Assembly: GCF_000428525.1 (NCBI RefSeq)
Contig: NZ_AUAC01000002.1
Span: 868,001 to 932,000 of the forward strand
DNA from: Hellea balneolensis DSM 19091
GTDB taxonomy: Bacteria > Pseudomonadota > Alphaproteobacteria > Caulobacterales > Maricaulaceae
DNA: 64,000 nucleotides
Reading direction: 5' to 3'
In this document: one piece after another, positions 21,825 to 29,902 of the stretch
Layout of the letters: every line of letters starts with the position of its first letter
Numbering within the stretch: the stretch's first letter is position 1
Position numbers and translations under genes: made by a program
Notes under the pieces: model-generated
The model's input: the letters and a program-made list of their open reading frames with translations, nothing else
What the model was told of the DNA's origin: nothing
The model's database searches: none

Positions 21825-22370
21825 TTACTTTGATCCGTGATAGGCTTGAGACACTGCAAAGCTGTCTTCAAACCAATTCCAACTTTTGACCTTACCTTCA
21901 TCTACATTGACTCTAACGGCCCAACTGAACTTTCCTGTATTCACACCTGAGTTATTGGCTACAGCGCTCATTGTACCCATGAAAACAGCTTGGTCGCCAT
22001 TCGAAAAACTATAATCTGTTGTCCAACTTGTTGTTTTCAACCCGCCGCCAAAACTAGGCAAAAATTTGTTTAAAACCGTCTCTTTGCCTTCCCAGTTTCC
22101 AATCCAAGGCACTGAGCTGTCCCCTTCATTATGCCAGACAAAATCATCGGCCATCAAATTGCTCATTGTCGCCATATCACCTGAACCTGCAGCCTCCAAG
22201 AATGATTGTGCGATCTTTAAGGTCTTTTGGCTTTGCGCATAATTTGCTGGCAAACTAGTCGCCGCTTTGACGACTGATGCCGAGCTCTCTGAGTCAGAGC
22301 TTGAAGCCCCGCAGGCAATAAGCCCGAATGCTGCAACGCTCATGATAGTTAATTTACTAATCGATTTCAT
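21825..22370 (-). CDS. NTF2-like (SnoaL-type) lipoprotein
   Basis: The 181-aa product has a lipoprotein signal (GLIACGAS, cysteine at residue 20) and a C-terminal NTF2-like domain: AQSFLEAAGSGDMATMSNLM followed by ADDFVWHNEG and KSWNWFEDSF. Such domains bind or transform small molecules, but the family covers many functions and no catalytic residues stand out. AGGAGAG lies before the ATG. It is 30 bp downstream of the tandem NTF2 gene and transcribed with it, divergent from a LysR gene. Confidence 0.8.
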   Translation of the reverse strand: MKSISKLTIMSVAAFGLIACGASSSDSESSASVVKAATSLPANYAQSQKTLKIAQSFLEAAGSGDMATMSNLMADDFVWHNEGDSSVPWIGNWEGKETVLNKFLPSFGGGLKTTSWTTDYSFSNGDQAVFMGTMSAVANNSGVNTGKFSWAVRVNVDEGKVKSWNWFEDSFAVSQAYHGSK

Positions 22371-22400
22371 ATTTATCTCTCCTGATTTTATTATGAGGTC

Positions 22401-23273
22401 TTAAAATTTACCATTCTGATTTTTCCAATCAGATTTTGGTGGGATGGGTTGAATGACGTCCCAATGCTCAACGATCAGGCCATCTTCGAGACGAAAGAGG
22501 TCATAAAATGCAACATGGTCACCTTTGCCAAACTTCCCTTCACTCATTGAGAGAACAAAGTTTCCTTGGCCTAAGACCTTGTGAAGCGTGTCATATTGCA
22601 TAACCAGACCATTATCCGCGAAATATTTCATCGCCGCCCCAAAACCGTCAAGGCCATCTGCAACAGCGGAATTATGCTGTATATATTGTGTTGGGTTTAT
22701 GTAATTGGTGATTTTATCCATTTGGCCGCCCAGTAAGACATTATTGATAAAGTCTGTAACGACCTTCTTATTCGTATCAGTCTTCTCAAGGTCAGTAATG
22801 ACTGTGGGGCCATCAAACTGGGTGTGACCGCTTGGATTTGGCGGCGTAATATCAGCCAAATTATCCCAATGTTCTACGATGAGACCATTTTCAAAACGGA
22901 AGACATCAAAACCTGCTTTGGGGCCGAAAAAATCATATTCGGTATGAGTCACAACATAATCCCCATCCGCAAAGGCCCTGTGTATTTTTGCGCTGAAACC
23001 CTGTGGCGGCGCGTTTTGCATGATGGCACCAAACCCCGCCAATCCATCCGCAACGTCAAGATTATGTTGAATATATTTGTTTGGGTTGATGTAGGCAATT
23101 GGTGTTTGATCGCCAGTATTAAAACTATTGAGAAGTGCAATAGCTTTTTCAGTATTTGTTGTCATTGACACCTCTTTTGAAGATATATCGGGGTTCGTAT
23201 CGGGTATAGCTGTGCATGCTGCGATGGCGGACATAGTCCCTGCTAAGAAAATGGATTTAAAAATTGTGTTCAT
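22401..23273 (-). CDS. Tandem NTF2-like (SnoaL-type) lipoprotein
   Basis: The 290-aa product has a lipoprotein signal (AIAACTAI, cysteine at residue 20) and two copies of one NTF2-like domain, residues ~42-155 and ~165-280. The repeat is plain in the paired motifs: INPNKYIQHNLDVADGLAGF with INPTQYIQHNSAVADGLDGF, and VFRFENGLIVEHWD with LFRLEDGLIVEHWD. SnoaL-type folds include cyclases and hydrolases; the substrate is unknown. A GAGGAG lies 6 bases before the ATG. With the next gene it forms a small operon facing away from a LysR regulator. Confidence 0.82.
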   Translation of the reverse strand: MNTIFKSIFLAGTMSAIAACTAIPDTNPDISSKEVSMTTNTEKAIALLNSFNTGDQTPIAYINPNKYIQHNLDVADGLAGFGAIMQNAPPQGFSAKIHRAFADGDYVVTHTEYDFFGPKAGFDVFRFENGLIVEHWDNLADITPPNPSGHTQFDGPTVITDLEKTDTNKKVVTDFINNVLLGGQMDKITNYINPTQYIQHNSAVADGLDGFGAAMKYFADNGLVMQYDTLHKVLGQGNFVLSMSEGKFGKGDHVAFYDLFRLEDGLIVEHWDVIQPIPPKSDWKNQNGKF

Positions 23274-23377
23274 CTTCAGCTCCTCTGTTGAATTGACATT
23301 CTACTAGCGATGGAGACGAATAAAATATATATCATTTAATTAACAATACTATTCAGAATATTAAACAACGAGACTCC

Positions 23378-24250
23378 ATGATAGATAAATTGAAATCAAT
23401 GGCTATTTTTGCCGCTGTTGTTGACGAAGGTTCCTTCAGAGGCGCGGCTAAGAAATTGGCTATTTCCCCGGCTATTGTCAGTCTTCATGTAAAAAAATTA
23501 GAGGAACAAATTGGCGCGCCACTACTATACCGCTCGACGCGCAGAATAAGGCTCACTCAAGATGGCAAAGCTTTTTATCCTGCGGCTAAGGCTATGATAA
23601 GCGCTGCTAACGACGGATTGGGACAATTTGCAAGCCAAGCCAACATCCACCTTACTGAACTTCGTGTCGCAATGCCGGATACCTTATCAACAAACCCGAT
23701 TATCGACAGAATTTCTGACTTTGTCAAAAACCATACGGGCATTCGATTGAACTTAATGTCAACCGATCATCAACAAAGCCTTATCAATGAAGGCCATGAT
23801 GTGGCTATACGCATGGGGCATTTTAAAGACTCAGATCTAAAATCCAAACGTATAGGAGAGGATGAACGCATTCTTGTTTGCGCGCCCTCCTATGCTAACA
23901 AAAAAACAAGACCTCAAACGCCTCAAGATGTCTCTGATTGGGACTTTGTAAGTTTCTCATTAGTCCCTGATTATATGGTGCTGCATAAAGAGAAATTGGT
24001 AAGCGAAAATATTTGGGGAACCGTTATTGCTAAAGGTAGTTCAGCTCAGTCTGTCCGAGCGCTTTGTGCCGCTGGCTTAGGTTTAGGCGCCTTGCCTTAT
24101 CACCTTGTCAAAAGAGATTTGGAAGCACAGCGTTTAATTCGAATTTTACCAGACTGGCATGACCCAAAAAAGCTTCCCATCTATTTGGTGTGGATTTCGA
24201 ATGCGGATCTAAGCTTGGCTACGCGCGAATTCATAAATTTTATGAGCTAG
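23378..24250 (+). CDS. LysR-family transcriptional regulator
   Basis: The 290-aa product has an N-terminal winged helix-turn-helix (FAAVVDEGSFRGAAKKLA, then SPAIVSLHVKKLEEQ) and a LysR substrate-binding domain from residue ~90. It is divergent from the two NTF2-like lipoprotein genes, with 104 bp between starts. That is the usual LysR arrangement, so it likely controls them and itself. An ATTCAGAAT dyad near 23350 is a candidate binding site. 6S RNA, on the opposite strand, begins just past its stop codon. Confidence 0.9.
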   Translation: MIDKLKSMAIFAAVVDEGSFRGAAKKLAISPAIVSLHVKKLEEQIGAPLLYRSTRRIRLTQDGKAFYPAAKAMISAANDGLGQFASQANIHLTELRVAMPDTLSTNPIIDRISDFVKNHTGIRLNLMSTDHQQSLINEGHDVAIRMGHFKDSDLKSKRIGEDERILVCAPSYANKKTRPQTPQDVSDWDFVSFSLVPDYMVLHKEKLVSENIWGTVIAKGSSAQSVRALCAAGLGLGALPYHLVKRDLEAQRLIRILPDWHDPKKLPIYLVWISNADLSLATREFINFMS

Positions 24251-24266
24251 AAGGAGCAAAAGTGAC

Positions 24267-24443
24267 GGCCCCACTTGGTCCGTGGAGGCTTAAGAATCCT
24301 CGTGAACCTAAGGTTCAAGTGGGTGTCGGAATTAAACAGACCACGGTCTGCACAGAGCCAACTCCCGAGGAGTTAATTAAGGTCCGCTGGATTAGTGCCT
24401 CTCACGAAACCCGCAGTAACCGTCTGGTTTTATGTGGGGGCTG
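24267..24443 (-). ncRNA. ssrS: 6S RNA
   Basis: 6S RNA mimics an open promoter and sequesters sigma70 RNA polymerase in stationary phase. On the minus strand the 3' half carries the alphaproteobacterial 6S signature: CACTTGAACC, a three-base loop, GGTTCA, then an AGCC-like return strand. The ends CCCCAC and GTGGGG pair to close the long hairpin around a central unpaired bubble. It lies directly downstream of zapA on the same strand, the standard place for 6S in this class. Ends are judged from the closing stem and may be off by several bases. Confidence 0.8.
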
Positions 24444-24511
24444 CGCAAGCAATTAGCAAGCATATAAAGTTTGCTATCCCGCCGCCTTGAAGTGCAATGA
24501 TAGCACCTAGA

Positions 24512-24877
24512 CTATCCCTTATCCGATAAACGTTCTGCTAAGCGCTCGATGCGCATAGCAGCATCTAAGAGACTATCAGCGGCTTTGAGTTCTGTACGTT
24601 CTGCCAATTGCGTCGCGGCGGTTGTTTCTTTGCGCAAATTTCCGATACGCTTATCAACTTCATTATCGACGGATTTATCCATATCCTCTAGCTCGTCCAG
24701 CATCGTAATTCCGGCCATAACAAGAAGCCGCAGGTCTCCGATTTGGCCGAATTGGTTCGCCATATTATTGACTCGGTCATCCAGTTTTTGACCAAGGCGC
24801 ATGAGGCGCTCTTCTTCTCCGTCATCACAGCCCAAAGCATATTTTCGGCCATTTATGTTAAGACTGACTTTGGCCAT
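24512..24877 (-). CDS. zapA: Cell-division protein ZapA
   Basis: ZapA crosslinks FtsZ filaments at the Z ring. The 121-aa product has the N-terminal ZapA head (VSLNINGRKYALGCDDGEEE), the following VNNMANQFGQIGDLRLLVMAGI segment, and a long charged coiled-coil tail that forms the tetramer stalk. Its start lies 2 bp past the stop of the DUF4164 gene, so the pair is co-transcribed; 6S RNA follows downstream. Confidence 0.93.
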   Translation of the reverse strand: MAKVSLNINGRKYALGCDDGEEERLMRLGQKLDDRVNNMANQFGQIGDLRLLVMAGITMLDELEDMDKSVDNEVDKRIGNLRKETTAATQLAERTELKAADSLLDAAMRIERLAERLSDKG

Positions 24878-24879
24878 GG

Positions 24880-25176
24880 CTAAGCCTCCCCTAACGCATT
24901 ACGAACTTGGCTTATAACGCGATCAAGCTCTTGCGTGGTTTCATCGGCCAAAGCATTAAACTCTTTCTCCCGCGCGCTAAAGGCTTCCTCTTTGGCTTTG
25001 CTCTCATCAAGCTTAGCCGCTAGGGCCGTTCGGTCCGCGCCCATTGTCTCGACCTCTTTCGCTTGGACTTCCAAACGACTCACTTTGTCTAGCAGTGGAG
25101 TTAGCGCGCCCTCTAATGATTGCAATGCAGACTGCAATCTGTCAGCGGCCGTTTTTATGTCAGCGCTGTCATTCAT
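24880..25176 (-). CDS. DUF4164-family coiled-coil protein
   Basis: The 98-aa product is almost entirely predicted coiled coil (AADRLQSALQSLEGALTPLLDKVSRLE, then further heptads). It fits the small alphaproteobacterial DUF4164 family found just upstream of zapA. A divisome-associated role, perhaps analogous to ZapB, is inferred only from coiled-coil character and position. The start at 25176 (MNDSADIK) has a GGGA upstream; a longer reading from 25236 adds 20 atypical residues. It is divergent from gap. Confidence 0.82.
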   Translation of the reverse strand: MNDSADIKTAADRLQSALQSLEGALTPLLDKVSRLEVQAKEVETMGADRTALAAKLDESKAKEEAFSAREKEFNALADETTQELDRVISQVRNALGEA

Positions 25177-25326
25177 TTTGTTTCCCGAATCTTTACCTAA
25201 TCCCCATAGAATGGCGCAATAATTGCGGTTCAACAAGCTATAATCTGTTGACTTGAAATAGCCCCTCCGCCATTGCGGGCGGGCTTATTAACATGACTAA
25301 AGCTACGCTGTAGCAGGAGCATTTGA

Positions 25327-26343
25327 ATGGCTATTCGCATTGGCATTAACGGCTTTGGCCGCATTGGCCGCCTCGTTGCCCGCGCCCTCTCAGAATATGA
25401 CATTCAAGATGTAGAGCTTGTCGCGATTAACTCGCCCGGAGCCGCCGCAACGTCCGCTCATTTATTGCGCTACGATTCTGTTCACGGCCGGTTTGGCGTT
25501 ACAGTTACTGAAGGTGATGGCTGGATAGAGTATGGACGCGGCAAGGTTCGCATGACTCATGAGCGCGACCCATCCAAGATAGCCTGGGGTGATTTAGATG
25601 TTGATGTCGTCATGGAATGTACAGGTATTTTCCGCTCTAAAGAAACTGTACAGCCTCATCTTGAGGCGGGTGCAAAAGCTGTTTTGATCTCTGCCCCCGG
25701 ACAGAATGTGGATAAGACGATTGTTTACGGCGTAAACCACAAAGATTTAGGCCCCGATGATATCGTCGTATCTTGCGCGTCCTGCACAACCAATTGCCTC
25801 GCGCCGATTGCCAAAGTCATCATGAACGCCGTCGGTATTCGCAGGGGCTTTATGACAACCGTTCACAGCTATACCCAAGACCAACGCATCCTCGATAATT
25901 CCCATAAAGACCTTTACCGCGCTCGCGCTGCGGGGCTTAACATGATCCCCACCAGCACAGGGGCAGCCAAAGCCGTCAGCCTTGTCTTGCCAGAGCTTGA
26001 AGGGAAACTTTCAGGCTCTGCCGTACGCGTGCCAACGGCCAATGTCTCAATGATCGACCTCGCCTTCCAACCCGAAATGCAAACAACCGCCGAAGACCTC
26101 AACGCCGCCATGAAAGCGGCGGCAAAAGGCGAGATGAAAGGCGTGATATGTTATAGTGAAAACGCGCTCGTTTCATCTGATTTGAACCATGACCCGAACT
26201 CCGCGACCTTTGCAAGCCCGCTAACCAAAGTCTTAGATGGTCATCTGGTTAAGGTCATTGCCTGGTATGATAATGAATGGGGTTTTGCCAACCGTATGAT
26301 CGATGTCTCCCGCGAAATGGGCAAACATCTAAAGGATAAATAA
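25327..26343 (+). CDS. gap: Type I glyceraldehyde-3-phosphate dehydrogenase
   Basis: GAPDH oxidises glyceraldehyde-3-phosphate to 1,3-bisphosphoglycerate with NAD. The 338-aa product has the Rossmann opening IRIGINGFGRIGRLVAR, the catalytic cysteine in SCASCTTNCLAP near residue 154, the phosphate-site STGAAKAV, and the C-terminal WYDNEWGFANRM. Base use is typical of a highly expressed gene. The stop is immediately followed by the pgk ATG, giving the gap-pgk-fba glycolytic operon. Confidence 0.97.
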   Translation: MAIRIGINGFGRIGRLVARALSEYDIQDVELVAINSPGAAATSAHLLRYDSVHGRFGVTVTEGDGWIEYGRGKVRMTHERDPSKIAWGDLDVDVVMECTGIFRSKETVQPHLEAGAKAVLISAPGQNVDKTIVYGVNHKDLGPDDIVVSCASCTTNCLAPIAKVIMNAVGIRRGFMTTVHSYTQDQRILDNSHKDLYRARAAGLNMIPTSTGAAKAVSLVLPELEGKLSGSAVRVPTANVSMIDLAFQPEMQTTAEDLNAAMKAAAKGEMKGVICYSENALVSSDLNHDPNSATFASPLTKVLDGHLVKVIAWYDNEWGFANRMIDVSREMGKHLKDK

Positions 26344-27534
26344 ATGGACTTTAACCGCCTCAAAGGAACCCGCCTCAAAGGTAAGACCGTCATTGTCCGT
26401 GTGGACTTTAACGTGCCGCGCAACAAAGACGGTTCCATCTCTGATGACACGCGCTTACAAGCAGCTTTGCCGACGATCAAGCATCTACAAAAGTCTGGCG
26501 CAAAGACCATTCTCCTGTCACATTTCGGACGCCCCAAAGGTAAGCCGGATGAGGCCCTGTCGCTGCGCTTCATCGTACCGGCTCTAGCCGAGGCCTTGGA
26601 CAGTGAAGTTATGTTCAGCCCAAACTTAAACACTCAAGTGGTGACTGTGTTGGAGCCTGGCGGCGTCATGCTGATGGAAAACACCCGCTTTCACAAAGGC
26701 GAAACCGAAGGCGATAAAGAGCTCGCCCAAGAGTTTGCCGCGCTTGGCGATATTTTCATCCAAGACGCATTCTCAGCGGCGCACCGCAATCACGCGTCTT
26801 CCGCCGTTATCGGAGAGATCCTCCCCTCTTTTGCAGGCCTCGCCATGGAGCGCGAGCTCGATCATATTTCTCAAGCCCTCATTAACCCGAAATCCCCTGT
26901 CATGGGCGTCGTCGGCGGGGCGAAAGTCTCAACCAAGATTGACCTACTGAAAAACCTCGTCTCCAAGCTCGACATCCTCGCCATTGGCGGCGGCATGGCC
27001 AATACATTTCTCTATGCGCAGGGCCACAAGGTCGGCGCCTCTCTTTGTGAAACTGATTTCAAAGACACAGCGCTTGAGATTATGAAAAATGCTAAAAAGG
27101 AAAAGTGCAAAATCATCCTGCCCACCGATGTTGTGGTTGCCAAAGACTTCAAAGCCAATGCTGACCACCGTCAATGCGGACTGGATGATGTCAAAGCCAA
27201 AGAGATGATATTAGATTGCGGCAGCGCCAGTGTAGAAGAGCTCATGGACGCGATGGACGCTGCCAAGACCCTCATCTGGAACGGGCCATTAGGGGCATTT
27301 GAACTCACCCCCTTTGATACCTCCACTGTCGAGGCGGCCAAATATGCGGCTAAGCTGACGAAAAAAGGTAAGCTTGTCTCTGTGGCGGGCGGCGGTGATA
27401 CGGTCGCGGCCCTGAAACATGCGGGCGCGGCTGATGATTTCACATTCATTAGCACAGCGGGCGGCGCTTTCCTCGAATGGATGGAAGGCAAGCCATTGCC
27501 TGGTGTCGAGATTTTAAAGAAGAAGCAGAAGTAG
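26344..27534 (+). CDS. pgk: Phosphoglycerate kinase
   Basis: Pgk transfers phosphate from 1,3-bisphosphoglycerate to ADP. The 396-aa product has the family signature VIVRVDFNVPRNKDG near residue 18, LLSHFGRPKGK, ENTRFHKGE and AHRNHASSAVIGE, with the nucleotide-binding GGGDTVAAL near the C-terminus. Full family length. It begins on the base after the gap stop codon, and the aldolase gene begins 8 bases after its own stop. Confidence 0.97.
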   Translation: MDFNRLKGTRLKGKTVIVRVDFNVPRNKDGSISDDTRLQAALPTIKHLQKSGAKTILLSHFGRPKGKPDEALSLRFIVPALAEALDSEVMFSPNLNTQVVTVLEPGGVMLMENTRFHKGETEGDKELAQEFAALGDIFIQDAFSAAHRNHASSAVIGEILPSFAGLAMERELDHISQALINPKSPVMGVVGGAKVSTKIDLLKNLVSKLDILAIGGGMANTFLYAQGHKVGASLCETDFKDTALEIMKNAKKEKCKIILPTDVVVAKDFKANADHRQCGLDDVKAKEMILDCGSASVEELMDAMDAAKTLIWNGPLGAFELTPFDTSTVEAAKYAAKLTKKGKLVSVAGGGDTVAALKHAGAADDFTFISTAGGAFLEWMEGKPLPGVEILKKKQK

Positions 27535-27542
27535 GAACAGTC

Positions 27543-28583
27543 ATGGATATTCAAGCCCTCAACGACATTGCCGTTAAAATGGTCGAGCCCGGCAAGGGCA
27601 TCCTCGCAGCGGATGAGTCCACCGGAACAATTGGCAAGCGGTTCGACTCTATTGGCACGGAAAGCACCTTTGAAAAGCGCCGCGATTGGCGCGAAATGCT
27701 CTTTCGTACACAGCCCGCTATGGAAAACCACATCTCGGGCGTTATTCTCTTTGACGAGACCATCCGCCAAGACGCGGCGGACGGCACATCACTGGTCAAG
27801 CTGATCCAAGATAGCGGCGCGATCCCCGGCATCAAAGTCGATACAGGCGCAAAACCGCTTGCGGGGCGCCCCGGCGAGACCATCACCGAAGGCCTAGATG
27901 GTCTGCGAGACCGCCTTAAAGAGTATTACGAGCTCGGCGCACGCTTTGCGAAATGGCGCGCTGTCATCGAAATCTCTCACCCTGATCAATATGTCGGCAT
28001 GACCCCGACCATTGGCGGCATCAAAGCCAACACCCATGCGCTCGGACGTTACGCGGCGCTCTGCCAAGAAGCGGGCATCGTACCCATTGTTGAGCCTGAA
28101 GTCCTGATGGGCGGCCATCACAATGTCGCGCGATGTCACGAAGTCACAGAGAATGTGCTCAACTCCCTCTTTACCGAGCTTTACGAGCAAGGTGTCAAAC
28201 TTGAAGGCACAATCCTAAAACCCAATATGGTTGTCGCGGGTAAAAAATGCACGCTCCAGCCCTCTCGCGAAGAAATCGCCGAGCGCACCATTAAAGTCCT
28301 CAAAGATACCGTCCCCGCCGCCGTGCCAGGCATAGCCTTCCTATCAGGCGGCCAAGACAATGAAGAAGCCACCCGCAACCTCGACATGATGAATAAAATC
28401 GGCGGCTTCCCATGGAAACTCACCTACTCCTACGGCCGCGCCCTACAACAAAGCGCCCTCTTCGCCTGGAAAGGCAAAGCAGAGAATTATGATGCGGCCC
28501 AAGCGGCGTTTAACCATAGAGCGAAGATGAATGGCCTCGCGAGTAAAGGTGAGTGGAGTGAAGGGTTAGATGCTGCTGGTTAG
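27543..28583 (+). CDS. Class I fructose-bisphosphate aldolase
   Basis: The 346-aa product is a class I (Schiff-base) aldolase interconverting fructose-1,6-bisphosphate with two triose phosphates. It shows the class I opening GKGILAADESTGTIGKR, the conserved PIVEPEVLMGG, and the Schiff-base lysine in EGTILKPNMVVAGK near residue 223, so no metal is needed. The class I enzyme replaces the class II one common elsewhere in Proteobacteria. The start at 27543 has an AGGA upstream; the 22 residues from an earlier ATG overlap pgk and do not fit. A hairpin (AGCGTTT/AAACGCT, 28587-28604) follows the stop. Confidence 0.94.
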   Translation: MDIQALNDIAVKMVEPGKGILAADESTGTIGKRFDSIGTESTFEKRRDWREMLFRTQPAMENHISGVILFDETIRQDAADGTSLVKLIQDSGAIPGIKVDTGAKPLAGRPGETITEGLDGLRDRLKEYYELGARFAKWRAVIEISHPDQYVGMTPTIGGIKANTHALGRYAALCQEAGIVPIVEPEVLMGGHHNVARCHEVTENVLNSLFTELYEQGVKLEGTILKPNMVVAGKKCTLQPSREEIAERTIKVLKDTVPAAVPGIAFLSGGQDNEEATRNLDMMNKIGGFPWKLTYSYGRALQQSALFAWKGKAENYDAAQAAFNHRAKMNGLASKGEWSEGLDAAG

Positions 28584-28639
28584 GAAAGCGTTTCCCTAAA
28601 ACGCTGGGACAGGACGACCAAGTTTCAAATTAGGGATGC

Positions 28640-28828
28640 CTCCTTCCCCCGTTTACGGGGGAAGTACCCACGCAGTGGGGGATGGGGGGAGCGGCAGGTG
28701 GCGACCTTTGATAGAATACCTTTGCCCGCTTAAGCCGTTATTTCTGGAAGGAGCAAAAATCAATGGGTTTGGTGTGATGCGCTCCCCCCTCAGTCACTGC
28801 GTGACAGCTCCCCCGTGAGTGGGGCGAG
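28640..28828. repeat. Palindromic MITE-like repeat element
   Basis: The 5' edge is a hairpin CTTCCCCCGT-TT-ACGGGGGAAG (28643-28664), followed by ACGCAGTG and GGGGGGAGCG (28684-28693). The 3' side holds the reverse complements CGCTCCCCCC (28780-28789) and CACTGCGT, ending GGGGCGAG. The two ends are imperfect inverted repeats of about 50 bp around an ~85-bp core. No open reading frame is inside. A second element of the same architecture but different sequence lies at 37426-37556. Confidence 0.7.
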
Positions 28829-28840
28829 CGAGTGCGTTTC

Positions 28841-29275
28841 TTAAACTTGGTTCTTTAACGCGTCCCATATGGCTTCAATGACGCCGTCCACATCACCGTA
28901 AACTTCATCATTTGTGAACCTTATGACTCGCCATCCTAAACCCTCCAACACTTCTGTGCGCTGTGCATCATAAGCTAGTTCTTCATTGGTGCTGTGGGTG
29001 GCTCCGTCAATTTCAATGACGAGCTTTACGCTGAGGCAAACGAAGTCAGCGACATAGTCTTCTATAGGGTGTTGGCGTCTGAATTTATAGCCTTGCAAGC
29101 GGCGACTGCGTAAATCTTGCCAAAGTTTGGCTTCAGCCGTCGTTAGATTGCGCCGCAGGGTCGAGACGTGTTTTCGGGATTTCCATTCGACTTCGCGCAT
29201 AGCTCTAGGGGTAACAGTGAAGTGCCTTATAGGCAAATAGAGGCTTTCCGTTCGCCCTCCGTCACCTTGCAACAT
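28841..29275 (-). CDS. DUF559-family endonuclease-like protein
   Basis: The 144-aa product is a DUF559 protein, related to very-short-patch-repair (Vsr-like) endonucleases. The family core is clear: RNLTTAEAKLWQDLRSRRLQGYKFRRQHPIEDYVADFVCL, then KLVIEIDGATHSTN with the acidic active-site Asp/Glu, and GWRVIRFTNDEV. Biological role is unknown; mobile-element or repair links have been proposed for the family. The ATG at 29275 has GAGGA seven bases upstream. It directly abuts the palindromic element at 28640-28828 and lies in a gene-poor pocket, which suggests acquisition. Confidence 0.88.
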   Translation of the reverse strand: MLQGDGGRTESLYLPIRHFTVTPRAMREVEWKSRKHVSTLRRNLTTAEAKLWQDLRSRRLQGYKFRRQHPIEDYVADFVCLSVKLVIEIDGATHSTNEELAYDAQRTEVLEGLGWRVIRFTNDEVYGDVDGVIEAIWDALKNQV

Positions 29276-29519
29276 TCCAAATCCTCGCTAAATCACCCAA
29301 AAATCTCCGCTCGTACTGCACTCCCAAACAATCGTATCCTTGGTCCCCTCACCTGCCCCTATATTCAATCTTGTAAATGCGGGCCGAGACGTTGGCTTGG
29401 GTTTACACAGGTCAGGGATAGGCCCTGATGTTTTTGACAAAAGGAGCCTTATGGCTTGATCTGAAATATGTTTTCGCGGGGTTTGTGTTTTTTGTTTCAC
29501 CAAAAGACACATTGGACAG

Positions 29520-29902
29520 GTAAGACGTTACTTACTGCCCTGCGAGACGGTGTGGCCAAGGCGGCGTGCTAAACGAGCACGAAAAGGCCGGGTCTCTGCG
29601 GGCGTTTTACGCGCAGATAAAAACACCGCCGCGGGGGTCATCCCTGTGTTTATTAGTTTCCCAGGTGTGCCTCAGTGCATGCCCCCCCGCGGACGTCCAC
29701 TTTTTAGTGGCGGATTGCCGCCCACCAACCCAATCCGCAAGCCCTTCGGGCAGGATGAGTTTGGTGAGTAAACTCTGAGCTGCCACATGATGGGCAGCCG
29801 CAAAAAGCGCATGGAAAGGTAACGAATAAGCCCAGAAAAAGAAAACCCGATGTCACGAATGACACCGGGCCTTACCACATCAACGGGGCGCAATGTTGAT
29901 GT
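29520..29902. ncRNA. Unidentified densely structured RNA candidate
   Basis: Consecutive inverted repeats fill the segment. They include GTAAG/CTTAC (29520-29535); CGTGC/GCACG inside GGCC/GGCC; TCTGCG/CGCAGA; CCGCGGGGG/CCCCCCGCGG around ~50 bases; CCACT/AGTGG; GCGGATTG/CAATCCGC; GCCC/GGGC; GAGTTT/AAACTC; GCTGCC/GGCAGC; CCCG-TGTC/GACA-CGGG (29846-29869); and ACATCAAC/GTTGATGT (29877-29902). Reading frames across it are poor. It lacks RNase P, tmRNA, 6S and SRP signatures. The strand is uncertain: the only T-run follows a hairpin on the minus strand, while a promoter-like TTGACA lies to the left on the plus strand. Confidence 0.35.
29836..29869 (-). terminator. Leftward intrinsic terminator
   Basis: On the minus strand a stem of CCCG-TGTC and GACA-CGGG (29846-29869, one mismatch, 6-base loop) runs into TTTTCTTTTT. 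No protein gene ends leftward just before it. It may therefore end a short RNA that starts near 29902, where a second hairpin lies and TTGGAA and TTATTA are promoter-like. Confidence 0.65.

Noticed and set aside
29288-29512. 74-codon minus-strand frame upstream of the DUF559 gene
   Set aside because: It has no recognisable domain and no clear ribosome-binding site, and its end is close to the DUF559 start only by chance of frame. I could not support it as a gene.
29530-29640. tRNA-like anticodon arm (5-bp stem, 7-base loop) in the hairpin region
   Set aside because: The loop lacks the uridine before the anticodon, and no T-arm or acceptor stem matches, so a tRNA is not supported.
29520-29902. 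tmRNA, RNase P RNA or SRP RNA
   Set aside because: None of the hallmark sequences (TTCGAC and tag codons, GAGGAAAGTCC, GGAAGCAGC) occurs on either strand.
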